Shown here piece by piece: positions 6,292 through 12,957 of a stretch of 12,957 nt of DNA. This DNA is from Elusimicrobiota bacterium (lineage in GTDB: Bacteria; Elusimicrobiota; UBA5214; JBBAAG01), in the NCBI GenBank assembly GCA_041658405.1, contig JBBAAG010000081.1, positions 1 to 12,957 of the forward strand, written 5' to 3'. The stretch's first letter is position 1. Each line of letters opens with the position of its first letter. Below the pieces are notes generated by a model. That model searched no databases. It had not been told where the DNA came from and was given only the letters and a program-made list of their open reading frames with translations. The translations under genes and the position numbers were made by a program.

Positions 6292-7478
6292 CACAAAAGT
6301 CTTACTATTTGATTGAACACAACCTCCGGCTTTATGGCATCCATACAAAACGGTTTTTTGTCACACACCCTGCGATAACACACAATACACGGTAATGGGG
6401 CAACAATTTTCTTACCGTACCGCCCGAGTTCAACCTCCGCGGAAGATGTCGGGCCAAATAACGTAATTACCGGCTTATCAAACGCATACGCAACATGCGC
6501 GGTTAATGTATCACTTGCAACCACTACACTACTATTATCTATTAACGCATAAAGCTGTGGTATTGTCATCCTATTCACGAGGCTAATAATCCCGGCACCA
6601 CACTTTTTTGAATATTCAATAATCTTCCGGGCATACGCATAATCAGACTTATCCCCTGAAATTGTTATATCAATATTATCTCGATACTTTTTATGAAGAA
6701 GACAAACCACTTTTTCCCATGCTGCCACAGGCCATTGTTTTGTCCCCCACACACCGCCGCATCCTATCGCAAGAACAACATTTGGTTTATGAAAAACCTT
6801 CCTTTCTTTAGTATTATAAACCGCTATGGGGTGAAAGTTAACCTTCTTAGTTTCCATCCCCACAATCCCCGCAATGATTTGCTGGTATGACCTGCGATTA
6901 CTTTTCTTTAGATTATCATCATAACTCATCCGCAAGTAATACTCCGCATAATTATTTGAATACCTAAGCTCACCGTCCACCAACCAAAACCCTACCCGTT
7001 TATCTGTTGAGAGCACACCAGCCAACGCTACCGCTTTTTTGTCAAGGTCAAGGTTTATAACTTCAAGCCAATGATACTTCAACAACTCACGAGTAACACC
7101 TGCAGTATTATGAATGACATTATTAACCAACCCATTATTTTCGAGGACTCCGCTATTACCTTTATCTACCAGCCAGGAAATTTTCACTGCCCGTCCACAC
7201 TTTTTACGTAAATATCGCAGGATAAATGTAGTCCGTAAAACATCACCCTTAGCCCCAAGTTTTATTATAAGCACGGTGTTTGTGTCACGTTTAACAACAC
7301 TCTTCATATTTTCGGGATGAACTTTGCCACATTTCTTCAACGGAACAAAATACTTACACCCGGCACATACAGCATGATATAGTTTGTGGTACATACACGG
7401 ACGGGTATAAATAAAATGTTTACACCCTGCATGTACCACAAACTTTTTTTCCCTCACGATTTGCCTATACCCTTTCAT
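6288..7478 (-). CDS. glycosyltransferase family 9 (heptosyltransferase-like) with Cys/His-rich N-terminal extension
   Basis: Residues 67-396 form a GT9 enzyme with two Rossmann-like halves. The N-terminal nucleotide-fold motif is VLIIKLGAKGDVL (69-81), and the sugar-nucleotide region contains SDTLTAHVAYAFDKPVITLFGPTS (322-345), shown here only as a landmark around D323 and H328. A cysteine cluster at 364-378 (C364, C367, C372, C378) is common in GT9 members. Such enzymes add heptose or related sugars to lipopolysaccharide or surface glycans at the inner membrane. Residues 16-54 are unusual: two copies of an [H/C]AGCK[H/Y]F unit give ligand sets H16/C19/C28/H31 and C38/C41/C50/H54, like two small zinc knuckles. 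The start overlaps the end of the DUF39 gene by 14 nt, which implies translational coupling. The acceptor and sugar donor are unknown. Confidence 0.87.
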   Translation of the reverse strand: MKGYRQIVREKKFVVHAGCKHFIYTRPCMYHKLYHAVCAGCKYFVPLKKCGKVHPENMKSVVKRDTNTVLIIKLGAKGDVLRTTFILRYLRKKCGRAVKISWLVDKGNSGVLENNGLVNNVIHNTAGVTRELLKYHWLEVINLDLDKKAVALAGVLSTDKRVGFWLVDGELRYSNNYAEYYLRMSYDDNLKKSNRRSYQQIIAGIVGMETKKVNFHPIAVYNTKERKVFHKPNVVLAIGCGGVWGTKQWPVAAWEKVVCLLHKKYRDNIDITISGDKSDYAYARKIIEYSKKCGAGIISLVNRMTIPQLYALIDNSSVVVASDTLTAHVAYAFDKPVITLFGPTSSAEVELGRYGKKIVAPLPCIVCYRRVCDKKPFCMDAIKPEVVFNQIVRLLC

Positions 7479-8664
7479 TCAAAAACTTAAACTTAACCCC
7501 GCTCTCCCTCCCGGGCAGCTGCGCTACCGGCTGTGTCAACAAAAACTCACCGTTTGCAATCCATGATTTCAATGTCTCTGCTATCTCCACAGCTTTAGGA
7601 TAACTCGACAAGGAAGCAGTATGCACCTTTTGCCCGTTAATCTCAATACTACCCTTACGCAGGGATGCATAGTCAGCTTCGCCAACACTACCTGGTTTTA
7701 TATTAGGATAATTATCGCTGTAATCCACGATTTGCGCATAGATTTCGGAATCACGGACGGATGTATGCTTAGCAACACTCTCATCCAATACGGGAATTGG
7801 CACTCCAAGCCCTACTGCGAGTGACGCGCCGTAACCCAGAAAACTTACCCCAACAAGCCAGTCAGGCTTCATTTGTTTTAAATCACCGATCACAGCCAGT
7901 GTCCCAGCACCGCCCCGGGGAACATCGTTATCGCCTCTGGTTACCGACGGATTATGTTGTGTACCATTCCACGCGACATACCCCACCCCACCGCCGAGAA
8001 AGATTTTTGTACCAATACCTATTGTTTTATACAACGGATCGTTCAGTAACGGCGACAACTGCCCGGCAGAACAATAATTTGCGTTCCCGATTTTTGCTTT
8101 CAATACACCCATATATGTATATATAGTTTTGTCACTAAGATTTACCGCAATATTGTAGTTCTGATAAGCATTTCTCATATTAAAAAGTACCGCTTCATTC
8201 AAATCCTTAAGATTTATCAGAGTTTCCAACTTCTTACGGGGATAACAATCCGTACCATACGCTGTGGATTCAAGTTTAACATCCTTACCTGCTACAAGGT
8301 CATGGATCAAATGCCCGCCTCCGTACTTAAACTCCCCGGGATAAACATTATTCCGTGGATCATTATCAGGCATTGCAGTTGCGCCAATCATAAGATCTAC
8401 CGCAGCGAACCCGGTATACGCCGGTACATCGTTCAATACACTTCGCCCGCCGCCAAGTTTCATCCTTGGTTTTGTATGCCCAATATTAAAATACGCGCTG
8501 CTTGAACACATTGGGCCAAACGTTCCGGTTGTAACAACATCAACATCTTTAGCCGCTTGTGTTACACCTTTTTTGTCGACAATATCTATCATTTCCTCTG
8601 CGGTAACAACCACAACCTTCTTGTTTTTAATTTTGTCATTAATCTCCGCAATTGTTTTTGCCAT
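7465..8664 (-). CDS. homocysteine biosynthesis protein, HcyBio/DUF39 family (COG1900)
   Basis: The 399-residue protein matches the DUF39 family along its whole length. It has the GTFGPMCSSSAYFNIGH segment (47-63) with C53, the LGGGRSVLNDVPAYTG segment (70-85), and YGTDCYPRK (136-144) with C140. The two cysteines are the conserved pair of the family. In methanogens and several anaerobic bacteria this protein, usually with a NIL-domain ferredoxin, makes homocysteine from aspartate semialdehyde and reduced sulfur without an acylated homoserine intermediate. This copy has no CBS domains and no NIL-ferredoxin gene is adjacent. It lies 42 nt after cysK and is co-directional with it, consistent with a sulfur operon. 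The AAGGAG (8685-8680) is 15 nt from the ATG, an unusually long spacing, and no nearer start exists in frame. Confidence 0.9.
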   Translation of the reverse strand: MAKTIAEINDKIKNKKVVVVTAEEMIDIVDKKGVTQAAKDVDVVTTGTFGPMCSSSAYFNIGHTKPRMKLGGGRSVLNDVPAYTGFAAVDLMIGATAMPDNDPRNNVYPGEFKYGGGHLIHDLVAGKDVKLESTAYGTDCYPRKKLETLINLKDLNEAVLFNMRNAYQNYNIAVNLSDKTIYTYMGVLKAKIGNANYCSAGQLSPLLNDPLYKTIGIGTKIFLGGGVGYVAWNGTQHNPSVTRGDNDVPRGGAGTLAVIGDLKQMKPDWLVGVSFLGYGASLAVGLGVPIPVLDESVAKHTSVRDSEIYAQIVDYSDNYPNIKPGSVGEADYASLRKGSIEINGQKVHTASLSSYPKAVEIAETLKSWIANGEFLLTQPVAQLPGRESGVKFKFLNERV

Positions 8665-8706
8665 AACTATTTTTTTAAACTCCTTTTCTTAAATTATTTT
8701 ATATAA

Positions 8707-9627
8707 CTAACTAAACAATGGTGTTGAAATATACCTTTCTCCTGTATCAGGTATTATCACTACGACAACTTTTCCCTTGTTCTGCATTCGATCCGCCAAC
8801 CCTAACGCTGCAAACATTGCCGCACCGGAAGATATTCCCGCGAGTATCCCTTCTTCTTTAATCAACCGCCGTGCTGTACTGATTGCATCCTCATCGCTTA
8901 CTTTCACAACCTCGTCGATAATTTTTCGGTTAAGCACGCCAGGGATAAACCCTGCACCAATTCCCTGTATCTTATGCGGTGATGGATTACCTCCGGATAA
9001 GACCGGTGATGATGCGGGTTCTACCGCAATAACCTTAACTGATGGTTTATTCTTCTTCAACACTTCCCCAACACCAGTCAGTGTTCCCCCTGTACCGACA
9101 CCGGCAACGAAGATATCCACATTCCCATCTGTATCACGCCATATTTCTTCCGCCGTAGTCTTCCTATGCGCTTCAGGATTTGCGGGATTATCGAACTGCT
9201 GCAGAAGAACATACCGTTTATCCGAAGCAGCTAATTCCTGCGCTTTCATTATAGCACCGGTCATACCTTTCTCCGCTGAAGTCAATACAATCTCCGCACC
9301 TAATGCTTTAAGCAACGCGCGGCGTTCAACACTCATAGATTCAGGCATTGTGAGTATCAGTTTGTATCCTTTCACTGCGCATACAAACGCCAGGCCAATA
9401 CCGGTATTCCCTGATGTCGGTTCAATAACGCTACCACCCTGCCGTAATTTACCGGACTTTTCTGCTGCGTTAATCATCTCATACCCAATACGATCCTTAA
9501 TACTACTGCAGGGATTGAAATACTCAAGTTTTGCGAGCACCTGCGCAGTTTCGGGTTTCACAAGCCTGTTTATCTGCACCAACGGCGTATTACCTATTAG
9601 TTCAGTTACATCCTTAGCAATTTTCAT
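8707..9627 (-). CDS. cysK: cysteine synthase (O-acetylserine sulfhydrylase, CysK type)
   Basis: The 306-residue protein is a full-length fold-type II PLP enzyme that makes cysteine from O-acetylserine and sulfide. The PLP lysine is K44 in NPCSSIKDRIG (38-48). TSGNT (71-75) binds the substrate carboxylate, GTGGT (178-182) binds the PLP phosphate, and HKIQGIGAGFIP (218-229) is the usual active-site loop. The length and C-terminus suit CysK; no CBS domain is present, so a cystathionine beta-synthase of the long type is excluded, although short beta-synthases are similar. GGAGG stands about 10 nt before the ATG. The gene starts 19 nt after the Rrf2 regulator gene, so both share one transcript. 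A CysK next to its own Rrf2 regulator recalls the CymR-CysK complex of Firmicutes. Confidence 0.95.
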   Translation of the reverse strand: MKIAKDVTELIGNTPLVQINRLVKPETAQVLAKLEYFNPCSSIKDRIGYEMINAAEKSGKLRQGGSVIEPTSGNTGIGLAFVCAVKGYKLILTMPESMSVERRALLKALGAEIVLTSAEKGMTGAIMKAQELAASDKRYVLLQQFDNPANPEAHRKTTAEEIWRDTDGNVDIFVAGVGTGGTLTGVGEVLKKNKPSVKVIAVEPASSPVLSGGNPSPHKIQGIGAGFIPGVLNRKIIDEVVKVSDEDAISTARRLIKEEGILAGISSGAAMFAALGLADRMQNKGKVVVVIIPDTGERYISTPLFS

Positions 9628-9646
9628 TATCTACATTCCTCCGTCA

Positions 9647-10096
9647 TTATATTTCGTAACTTAGCACCTTGCCGGTATTAAAAGCCCGTACTTTTTTTGT
9701 TAAATCCTCAAATGTTGTGCGATCAACAATATCATTAACCGCAGTCTTCACTTCAAGCCATACACCGCGGAATACGCACCGCGCTTCATCCTCGCATCTA
9801 CAGTACCCTGACGTACTCACACACGTTATTGGCGATGTAGGGCCTTCCATCAACCTAACAACCGCACCAATGGTAATTTTCCCGGGAGCAATTGCCAGGT
9901 GGTAACCACCGGATGGGCCGCGTTTGCTCTGTACAAACCCCGCACCTTTTAGGGTCAACAATATCTGCTCAAGATATTTCAAGGGTATATCCTGCCGTTT
10001 AGAAATATCGCGTATCTGCACAACACCCTGTCCGTAGTGCAATGATAAATCCAATATTGTCTTCAACGCATAATCACCCTTAAAAGAAACTTTCAC
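9647..10096 (-). CDS. Rrf2-family transcriptional regulator with four cysteines (IscR/CymR-like)
   Basis: From the GTG at 10096 the protein has 149 residues. It opens VKVSFKGDYALKTILDL, the usual Rrf2 winged-helix start, and contains the SKRGPSGGYHLA wing (about 57-68). Cysteines at 92, 99, 101 and 107 sit in the linker where IscR holds its [2Fe-2S] cluster (C92, C98, C104), so an Fe-S cluster or thiol sensor is likely. Bacillus CymR lacks such a set. The GTG is preferred because AAGGA lies about 8 nt upstream and because family members begin here; two in-frame TTG codons at 10102 and 10099 are alternatives. It leads the cysK-DUF39-GT9 operon and has a dyad operator over its own promoter, so it probably represses itself and the sulfur genes in response to Fe-S or cysteine status (inference). 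Confidence 0.93.
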   Translation of the reverse strand: MKVSFKGDYALKTILDLSLHYGQGVVQIRDISKRQDIPLKYLEQILLTLKGAGFVQSKRGPSGGYHLAIAPGKITIGAVVRLMEGPTSPITCVSTSGYCRCEDEARCVFRGVWLEVKTAVNDIVDRTTFEDLTKKVRAFNTGKVLSYEI

Positions 10097-10115
10097 CAAC
10101 AAATCCTTTTCTACT

Positions 10116-10138
10116 ATGTCTATCTACTTAGTAGACAT
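10116..10138. promoter_or_regulatory. dyad operator over the start of the Rrf2-cysK transcript
   Basis: Perfect 7-bp arms ATGTCTA (10116-10122) and TAGACAT (10132-10138) flank a 9-bp centre. Inside, a second palindrome, TCTACT-T-AGTAGA (10123-10135), overlaps it. The dyad touches the -10 box and covers the predicted transcription start near 10130. It lies between promoter and regulator gene, where an autorepressor of the Rrf2 family would bind. The binding protein is inferred from position. Confidence 0.65.
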
Positions 10139-10164
10139 TATAACCAAAAAATATTTTTTGTCAA
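10137..10164 (-). promoter_or_regulatory. near-consensus sigma-70 promoter of the Rrf2-cysK-DUF39-GT9 operon
   Basis: On the minus strand a perfect TTGACA (10164-10159) is followed after 16 bp by a perfect TATAAT (10142-10137). The predicted start near 10130 gives a leader of about 33 nt with an AAGGA ribosome binding site. The spacer between the boxes, with one base of the -35, is itself a 16-bp palindrome, CAAAAAATATTTTTTG (10145-10160). Confidence 0.8.
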
Positions 10165-10194
10165 CAACAAAATAATAATTTTTTTTGAGATATA

Positions 10195-10803
10195 CTACTT
10201 CAGCAGTTTAATAAGTTCAGGCCAAAGCCCTTCAGCGTACAACTTTTCCCCTGCCAGCGACAGGTGTAATCCATCAGGTTTAGGATTGTTAAGCACTGCT
10301 AATGATTGTCCGCTTTCAAGAAAATATTTTTCCATATCACATGAAGGAAGGTTTCTTTCCTTAGCAATCTTTCTGACAATCCTATTATAATCTTTCACAC
10401 TTTCCCGGTACGGTTTTCCATTTGGCATTATTATCCAGTCACGTTCAGCCGCATGGTTTATTATCAGAAACGGTAAACCTTTTACAGCAGATATTTTTTC
10501 GCAGATAAGATTCATATTGGTTTCATAAAGAACAGGGTCAACCCTTACTTTTGTATTATCAGCCGCCAGATGCGCACAATCGTTAAACCCGAACTCGATA
10601 ATAACAATATCCGGTTTACAACTCAGCACCGAAGATTCTATCCTTGCAAGGCCCATAGTTGTAGTATTCCCGCCAATACCAACATTAAACACCTGCCAGT
10701 CAAGCCCGGCATCACGGATTTTACGGTCAATAATCCCGCCCCATCCTTCTGTCCTATTACCTCTTGAAGTAATCGAATCACCAAATAAAAATAATGATTT
10801 CAT
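10195..10803 (-). CDS. SGNH/GDSL-type hydrolase (esterase)
   Basis: The 202-residue protein carries the SGNH blocks: GDSIT (8-12) with nucleophile S10, block II around GIGGNTTT (42-49) with the oxyanion glycine, GFND (72-75) with N74, and DGLHLS (177-182) giving D177 and H180 of the catalytic triad. It has no obvious signal peptide, so it would act in the cytoplasm unless exported in another way. SGNH enzymes remove acyl groups from lipids, glycans or peptidoglycan; the substrate is not shown by the sequence. AAGGAG lies 6 nt before the ATG. It begins only 17 nt after the MltA gene, so it is the last gene of that operon. A role in removing O-acetyl groups from cell-wall glycan beside a lytic transglycosylase is plausible but needs an exported form. 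Confidence 0.88.
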   Translation of the reverse strand: MKSLFLFGDSITSRGNRTEGWGGIIDRKIRDAGLDWQVFNVGIGGNTTTMGLARIESSVLSCKPDIVIIEFGFNDCAHLAADNTKVRVDPVLYETNMNLICEKISAVKGLPFLIINHAAERDWIIMPNGKPYRESVKDYNRIVRKIAKERNLPSCDMEKYFLESGQSLAVLNNPKPDGLHLSLAGEKLYAEGLWPELIKLLK

Positions 10804-10820
10804 TTATACTCCTTATCCTA

Positions 10821-12026
10821 TCATTTCTTCTTCATAAGAAAATATAGCTGCCCGGTTTCCTTAGTATTCCCCGCAGCAAGCGCAGCATACTCACCTGCAC
10901 CCCAGAAGTAGTCAACTCTCCCCGCACCTTTAATAGCGCCTCCGGTATCCAGGTTAAACACTATACGGGTAAACGGTTTCCATTCCAGTATATTAGTACT
11001 ATCCTCATTTGCTACAGGTTTACGCAAAGAAACCATCGAAACCGCTGCACGTGGAAAATACTTGGTATCGGTCGCGATTGCACACTGATCAACCAAAGGT
11101 ACACCGACATTCCCTACAGCAATATCTTTTTTCTCTTCAAAAAACACGTATGACTTACAGGTATTAAGTACGCGCTGTGCATCTTCCGGGTGTTCCGAAA
11201 GATACTGCCGTATCGTTTGCATAGAAACATTCTCCTGAGTAAGTTTGCCTTCACTGATTAACAATTTACCTAAACTAGAATACGGCTGGCCATTACCCCC
11301 GGCGTATCCTACATACATATCCTTACCATTATCGAGTTTGATAATCCCTGAACCCTGAACTTGTATGAAGAATGCGTTTACAATGTCATCAAGCCATACG
11401 AGTTCATAGTTTTTCCCTTCCAATACCCTGTTTGTATCAATTTCTTCACGCGTATAGAACGGTGATGCTTTACCACTGGGATCTTGTTTCAACAATTCTT
11501 TGGGATACCTATACAACGGATACTTATATATTTCACTTTTATTCAGGCTACCGCTAAATTGCGGGACATAGTACCCGGTAAACGAAATCTTACCCCCGCC
11601 ATCAGCTCCAACGGATTGGTATAGAACAAACCGTTCCTTTAATTCCGCATATACCGCTTTAGGGTCACTGCTGGAATCCAGGACTTTTAATAACTCATCA
11701 ATTGTTTCTACTAATTCCGTGGCAGTATGGCTGTACTTACCATAGGCAAAAACCTGATTTGCGGGTAATTTATTTAGGTAACGTTCTTTCATCCGGATAA
11801 TTTGTTCTTTCAACCCGGGAATATCGAGCTCAAGATTTTCCTGAATCCCTGCAGGCCATTCGGGTTGTACCACCAGCGCATCCTGAGGCATTACTTCAAA
11901 CCCTTTTTGTGTGGTACCGGTATTTATTCCCATTTGTTTATCCTGCTTCGATGTTTTCATCCCTGTACATGCTGTCAGTATACAGACCGCGAATACAACT
12001 GCGATTTTGTATGACACCTTAAACAA
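10821..12026 (-). CDS. mltA: MltA-type membrane-bound lytic murein transglycosylase (lipoprotein)
   Basis: The 401-residue protein starts with a lipoprotein signal: hydrophobic residues 7-18 and lipobox LTAC with C20 as the lipidated cysteine. The MltA domain follows, with FTGYYVPQFSGS (149-160), FIQVQGSG (220-227) and YVGYAGGNGQPYSSLG (238-253). The C-terminal 3D domain has NLDTGGAIKGAGRVDYFWG (358-376). Aspartates D360 and D372 sit where the family has its conserved acidic residues, including the catalytic one. MltA cleaves the MurNAc-GlcNAc bond and forms 1,6-anhydroMurNAc at the inner face of the outer membrane, so an outer membrane is implied. The start is a TTG, supported by GGGAGGA about 7 nt upstream; a GTG three codons later is possible. 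It lies 46 nt after the LarA-like gene. Confidence 0.92.
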   Translation of the reverse strand: MFKVSYKIAVVFAVCILTACTGMKTSKQDKQMGINTGTTQKGFEVMPQDALVVQPEWPAGIQENLELDIPGLKEQIIRMKERYLNKLPANQVFAYGKYSHTATELVETIDELLKVLDSSSDPKAVYAELKERFVLYQSVGADGGGKISFTGYYVPQFSGSLNKSEIYKYPLYRYPKELLKQDPSGKASPFYTREEIDTNRVLEGKNYELVWLDDIVNAFFIQVQGSGIIKLDNGKDMYVGYAGGNGQPYSSLGKLLISEGKLTQENVSMQTIRQYLSEHPEDAQRVLNTCKSYVFFEEKKDIAVGNVGVPLVDQCAIATDTKYFPRAAVSMVSLRKPVANEDSTNILEWKPFTRIVFNLDTGGAIKGAGRVDYFWGAGEYAALAAGNTKETGQLYFLMKKK

Positions 12027-12072
12027 AACAGTTATCCTCCCTTTACTAAAAATATTTTTTATGAAACTAACT

Positions 12073-12957
12073 TTATTTTATGATCGGCAAGATGTATGAG
12101 CCATTGGGCACAACATACGCAGCATAATTATCCCCATGTTTTTTACGGACCATACTCAACGCATCGTCTATTGTCTTAGCGTACCTAAAATGCATAGACT
12201 CAACAACTTTTTTCTCCATTGACGATACCAGGATACACTCAATATCTTTCAATATCTTCGCAGATAAATATGCGCGGTGTACACCAACAGGGATCTCAGT
12301 TTCTTTTTTTAGAAGTATATTATCAACAGTATTACCTGCCATAGTTTTAGCAAAAACTTTTTGCCCTGCACCGTTGGCGCATTCCGCAACGAGTACCAGG
12401 GTGCCGTTTTTGTTTACTATCCCGCTCATCGCGGTGAATGCCAGCTGTGCATGGTATAAACTTGTATCCTTCGGGAATCCGCCGCTGCTGGCTATCACGA
12501 CATCAGACCTGTGTTTAAACTCATAACCATACACTTCCCGGGCTTTAGCCACGCCTACCGCAAATGCTTCTTTCCAATCCCCGGCCACTACCTGCACTAC
12601 TTCTTTTTTATCATTCCTCACTACGTTAACAATAAATTGCAAGCCGACTTTCTCCGCAGCTTCTTCCATCTCAAGATGAATAGGATTATTCTCAAGCATA
12701 CCCATCCCTACTCCAGGACGGCAAACTTTTGCGTGGTTAGCATCAATAGTATCTTTCCCACAGACACCGGGGAGTATACCTTTTCTCCCACCTGAAAAAC
12801 CGGCAAAAGTATGAGGCGCGATATTGCCGGTTGAAATAATATAATCCGCATGCGCAATAGCTTCATTCACCCAAAGGTCAGTACCGGTAGACATTTTACC
12901 GAGTAAGACATTATCACTGGAACAGTCATGATCATGAAAACGGTATGAACGCATAAG
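12073..12957 (-). CDS. larA: LarA-like nickel-dependent lactate racemase family protein, C-terminal part (5' end outside window)
   Basis: The frame is open to the window edge and ends at TAA 12075-12073. Numbered from the first visible ATG codon at 12954 there are 293 residues. The conserved LarA/DUF2088 segment APHTFAGFSGGRKGILPG (46-63) contains H48 and K58, the lysine expected to hold the nickel-pincer pyridinium cofactor, and H74 lies a short way downstream (DANHAK), matching another family histidine. LarA of Lactiplantibacillus interconverts D- and L-lactate; the wider family includes other 2-hydroxyacid racemases and epimerases, so the substrate is uncertain. Family members have about 420 residues, so roughly 130 are missing upstream. 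The LarB and LarC/LarE maturation genes, needed for the cofactor, are not in the window. It is followed at 46 nt by mltA. Confidence 0.85.
   Translation of the reverse strand, partial: LMRSYRFHDHDCSSDNVLLGKMSTGTDLWVNEAIAHADYIISTGNIAPHTFAGFSGGRKGILPGVCGKDTIDANHAKVCRPGVGMGMLENNPIHLEMEEAAEKVGLQFIVNVVRNDKKEVVQVVAGDWKEAFAVGVAKAREVYGYEFKHRSDVVIASSGGFPKDTSLYHAQLAFTAMSGIVNKNGTLVLVAECANGAGQKVFAKTMAGNTVDNILLKKETEIPVGVHRAYLSAKILKDIECILVSSMEKKVVESMHFRYAKTIDDALSMVRKKHGDNYAAYVVPNGSYILPIIK

Noticed and set aside
8777..9664. Long 295-codon open frame on the plus strand opposite cysK
   Set aside because: It lies wholly antisense to a clearly conserved cysK and the end of the Rrf2 gene, has no ribosome binding site of note, and its translation shows no recognisable domain. 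It follows from the codon use of the real gene.
10145..10160. Palindrome CAAAAAATATTTTTTG as a terminator for the SGNH hydrolase gene
   Set aside because: The stem is almost all A-T and lies upstream of the Rrf2 gene's own -10 box. The SGNH gene is transcribed away from it, so it cannot terminate that gene; it is more simply a promoter spacer.

Overview
The window is chromosomal DNA, moderately AT-rich and gene-dense, with genes closely packed on the minus strand and one exception on the plus strand (3076-4401). The gene set points to an anaerobic, outer-membrane-bearing bacterium. Evidence for that is an MltA-type lipoprotein and a heptosyltransferase-like GT9 enzyme, together with a GTP-dependent PEP carboxykinase, a DUF39 homocysteine-biosynthesis protein typical of anaerobes and methanogens, and membrane and soluble Fe-S proteins. 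Start codons are mixed (ATG, GTG, TTG) and most genes have AGGAG-type ribosome binding sites. The lineage cannot be fixed from the sequence. An uncultured anaerobic diderm phylum of the Elusimicrobiota/Omnitrophota/Firestonebacteria kind would fit, but this is inference. No tRNA, rRNA, CRISPR array, insertion sequence or phage gene was seen.

Region 1 (1-2918, minus) reads as one operon: a response-regulator/metallo-beta-lactamase fusion, a small NifU-type Fe-S scaffold, a 45-aa membrane peptide ending in CxxC-IGIG, a NapH-like polyferredoxin membrane protein whose start overlaps the stop of that peptide, and the 5' part of mnmA, which also appears to have its own promoter. Region 2 (2919-4428) holds a divergent promoter region and a plus-strand membrane protein that joins a prokaryotic RING-like zinc finger to a Na+/Ca2+-exchanger (CaCA) fold. 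Region 3 (4429-6291) is pckG with a near-consensus promoter of its own.

Region 4 (6288-10164) is a sulfur-assimilation operon. A strong promoter with an overlapping dyad operator drives a four-cysteine Rrf2 regulator, then cysK, then the DUF39 homocysteine-biosynthesis gene, then a GT9 glycosyltransferase. The GT9 gene overlaps the DUF39 gene by 14 nt and carries a duplicated Cys/His-rich N-terminus. The regulator and cysK together recall the CymR/CysK pairing, but the cysteine pattern recalls IscR.

Region 5 (10195-12957) is a second minus-strand operon: a LarA-like nickel racemase family protein (5' end outside the window), an MltA lytic transglycosylase lipoprotein and an SGNH/GDSL hydrolase. 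The last two could act together on acetylated peptidoglycan.

No gene-free stretch exceeds 300 bases; the longest is the 157-nt divergent region at 2919-3075. The most noteworthy items are the RING-CaCA fusion, the duplicated zinc-knuckle-like extension on the GT9 enzyme, the sulfur operon with its operator, the receiver-MBL fusion, and the small CxxC gene coupled to the Fe-S membrane protein.
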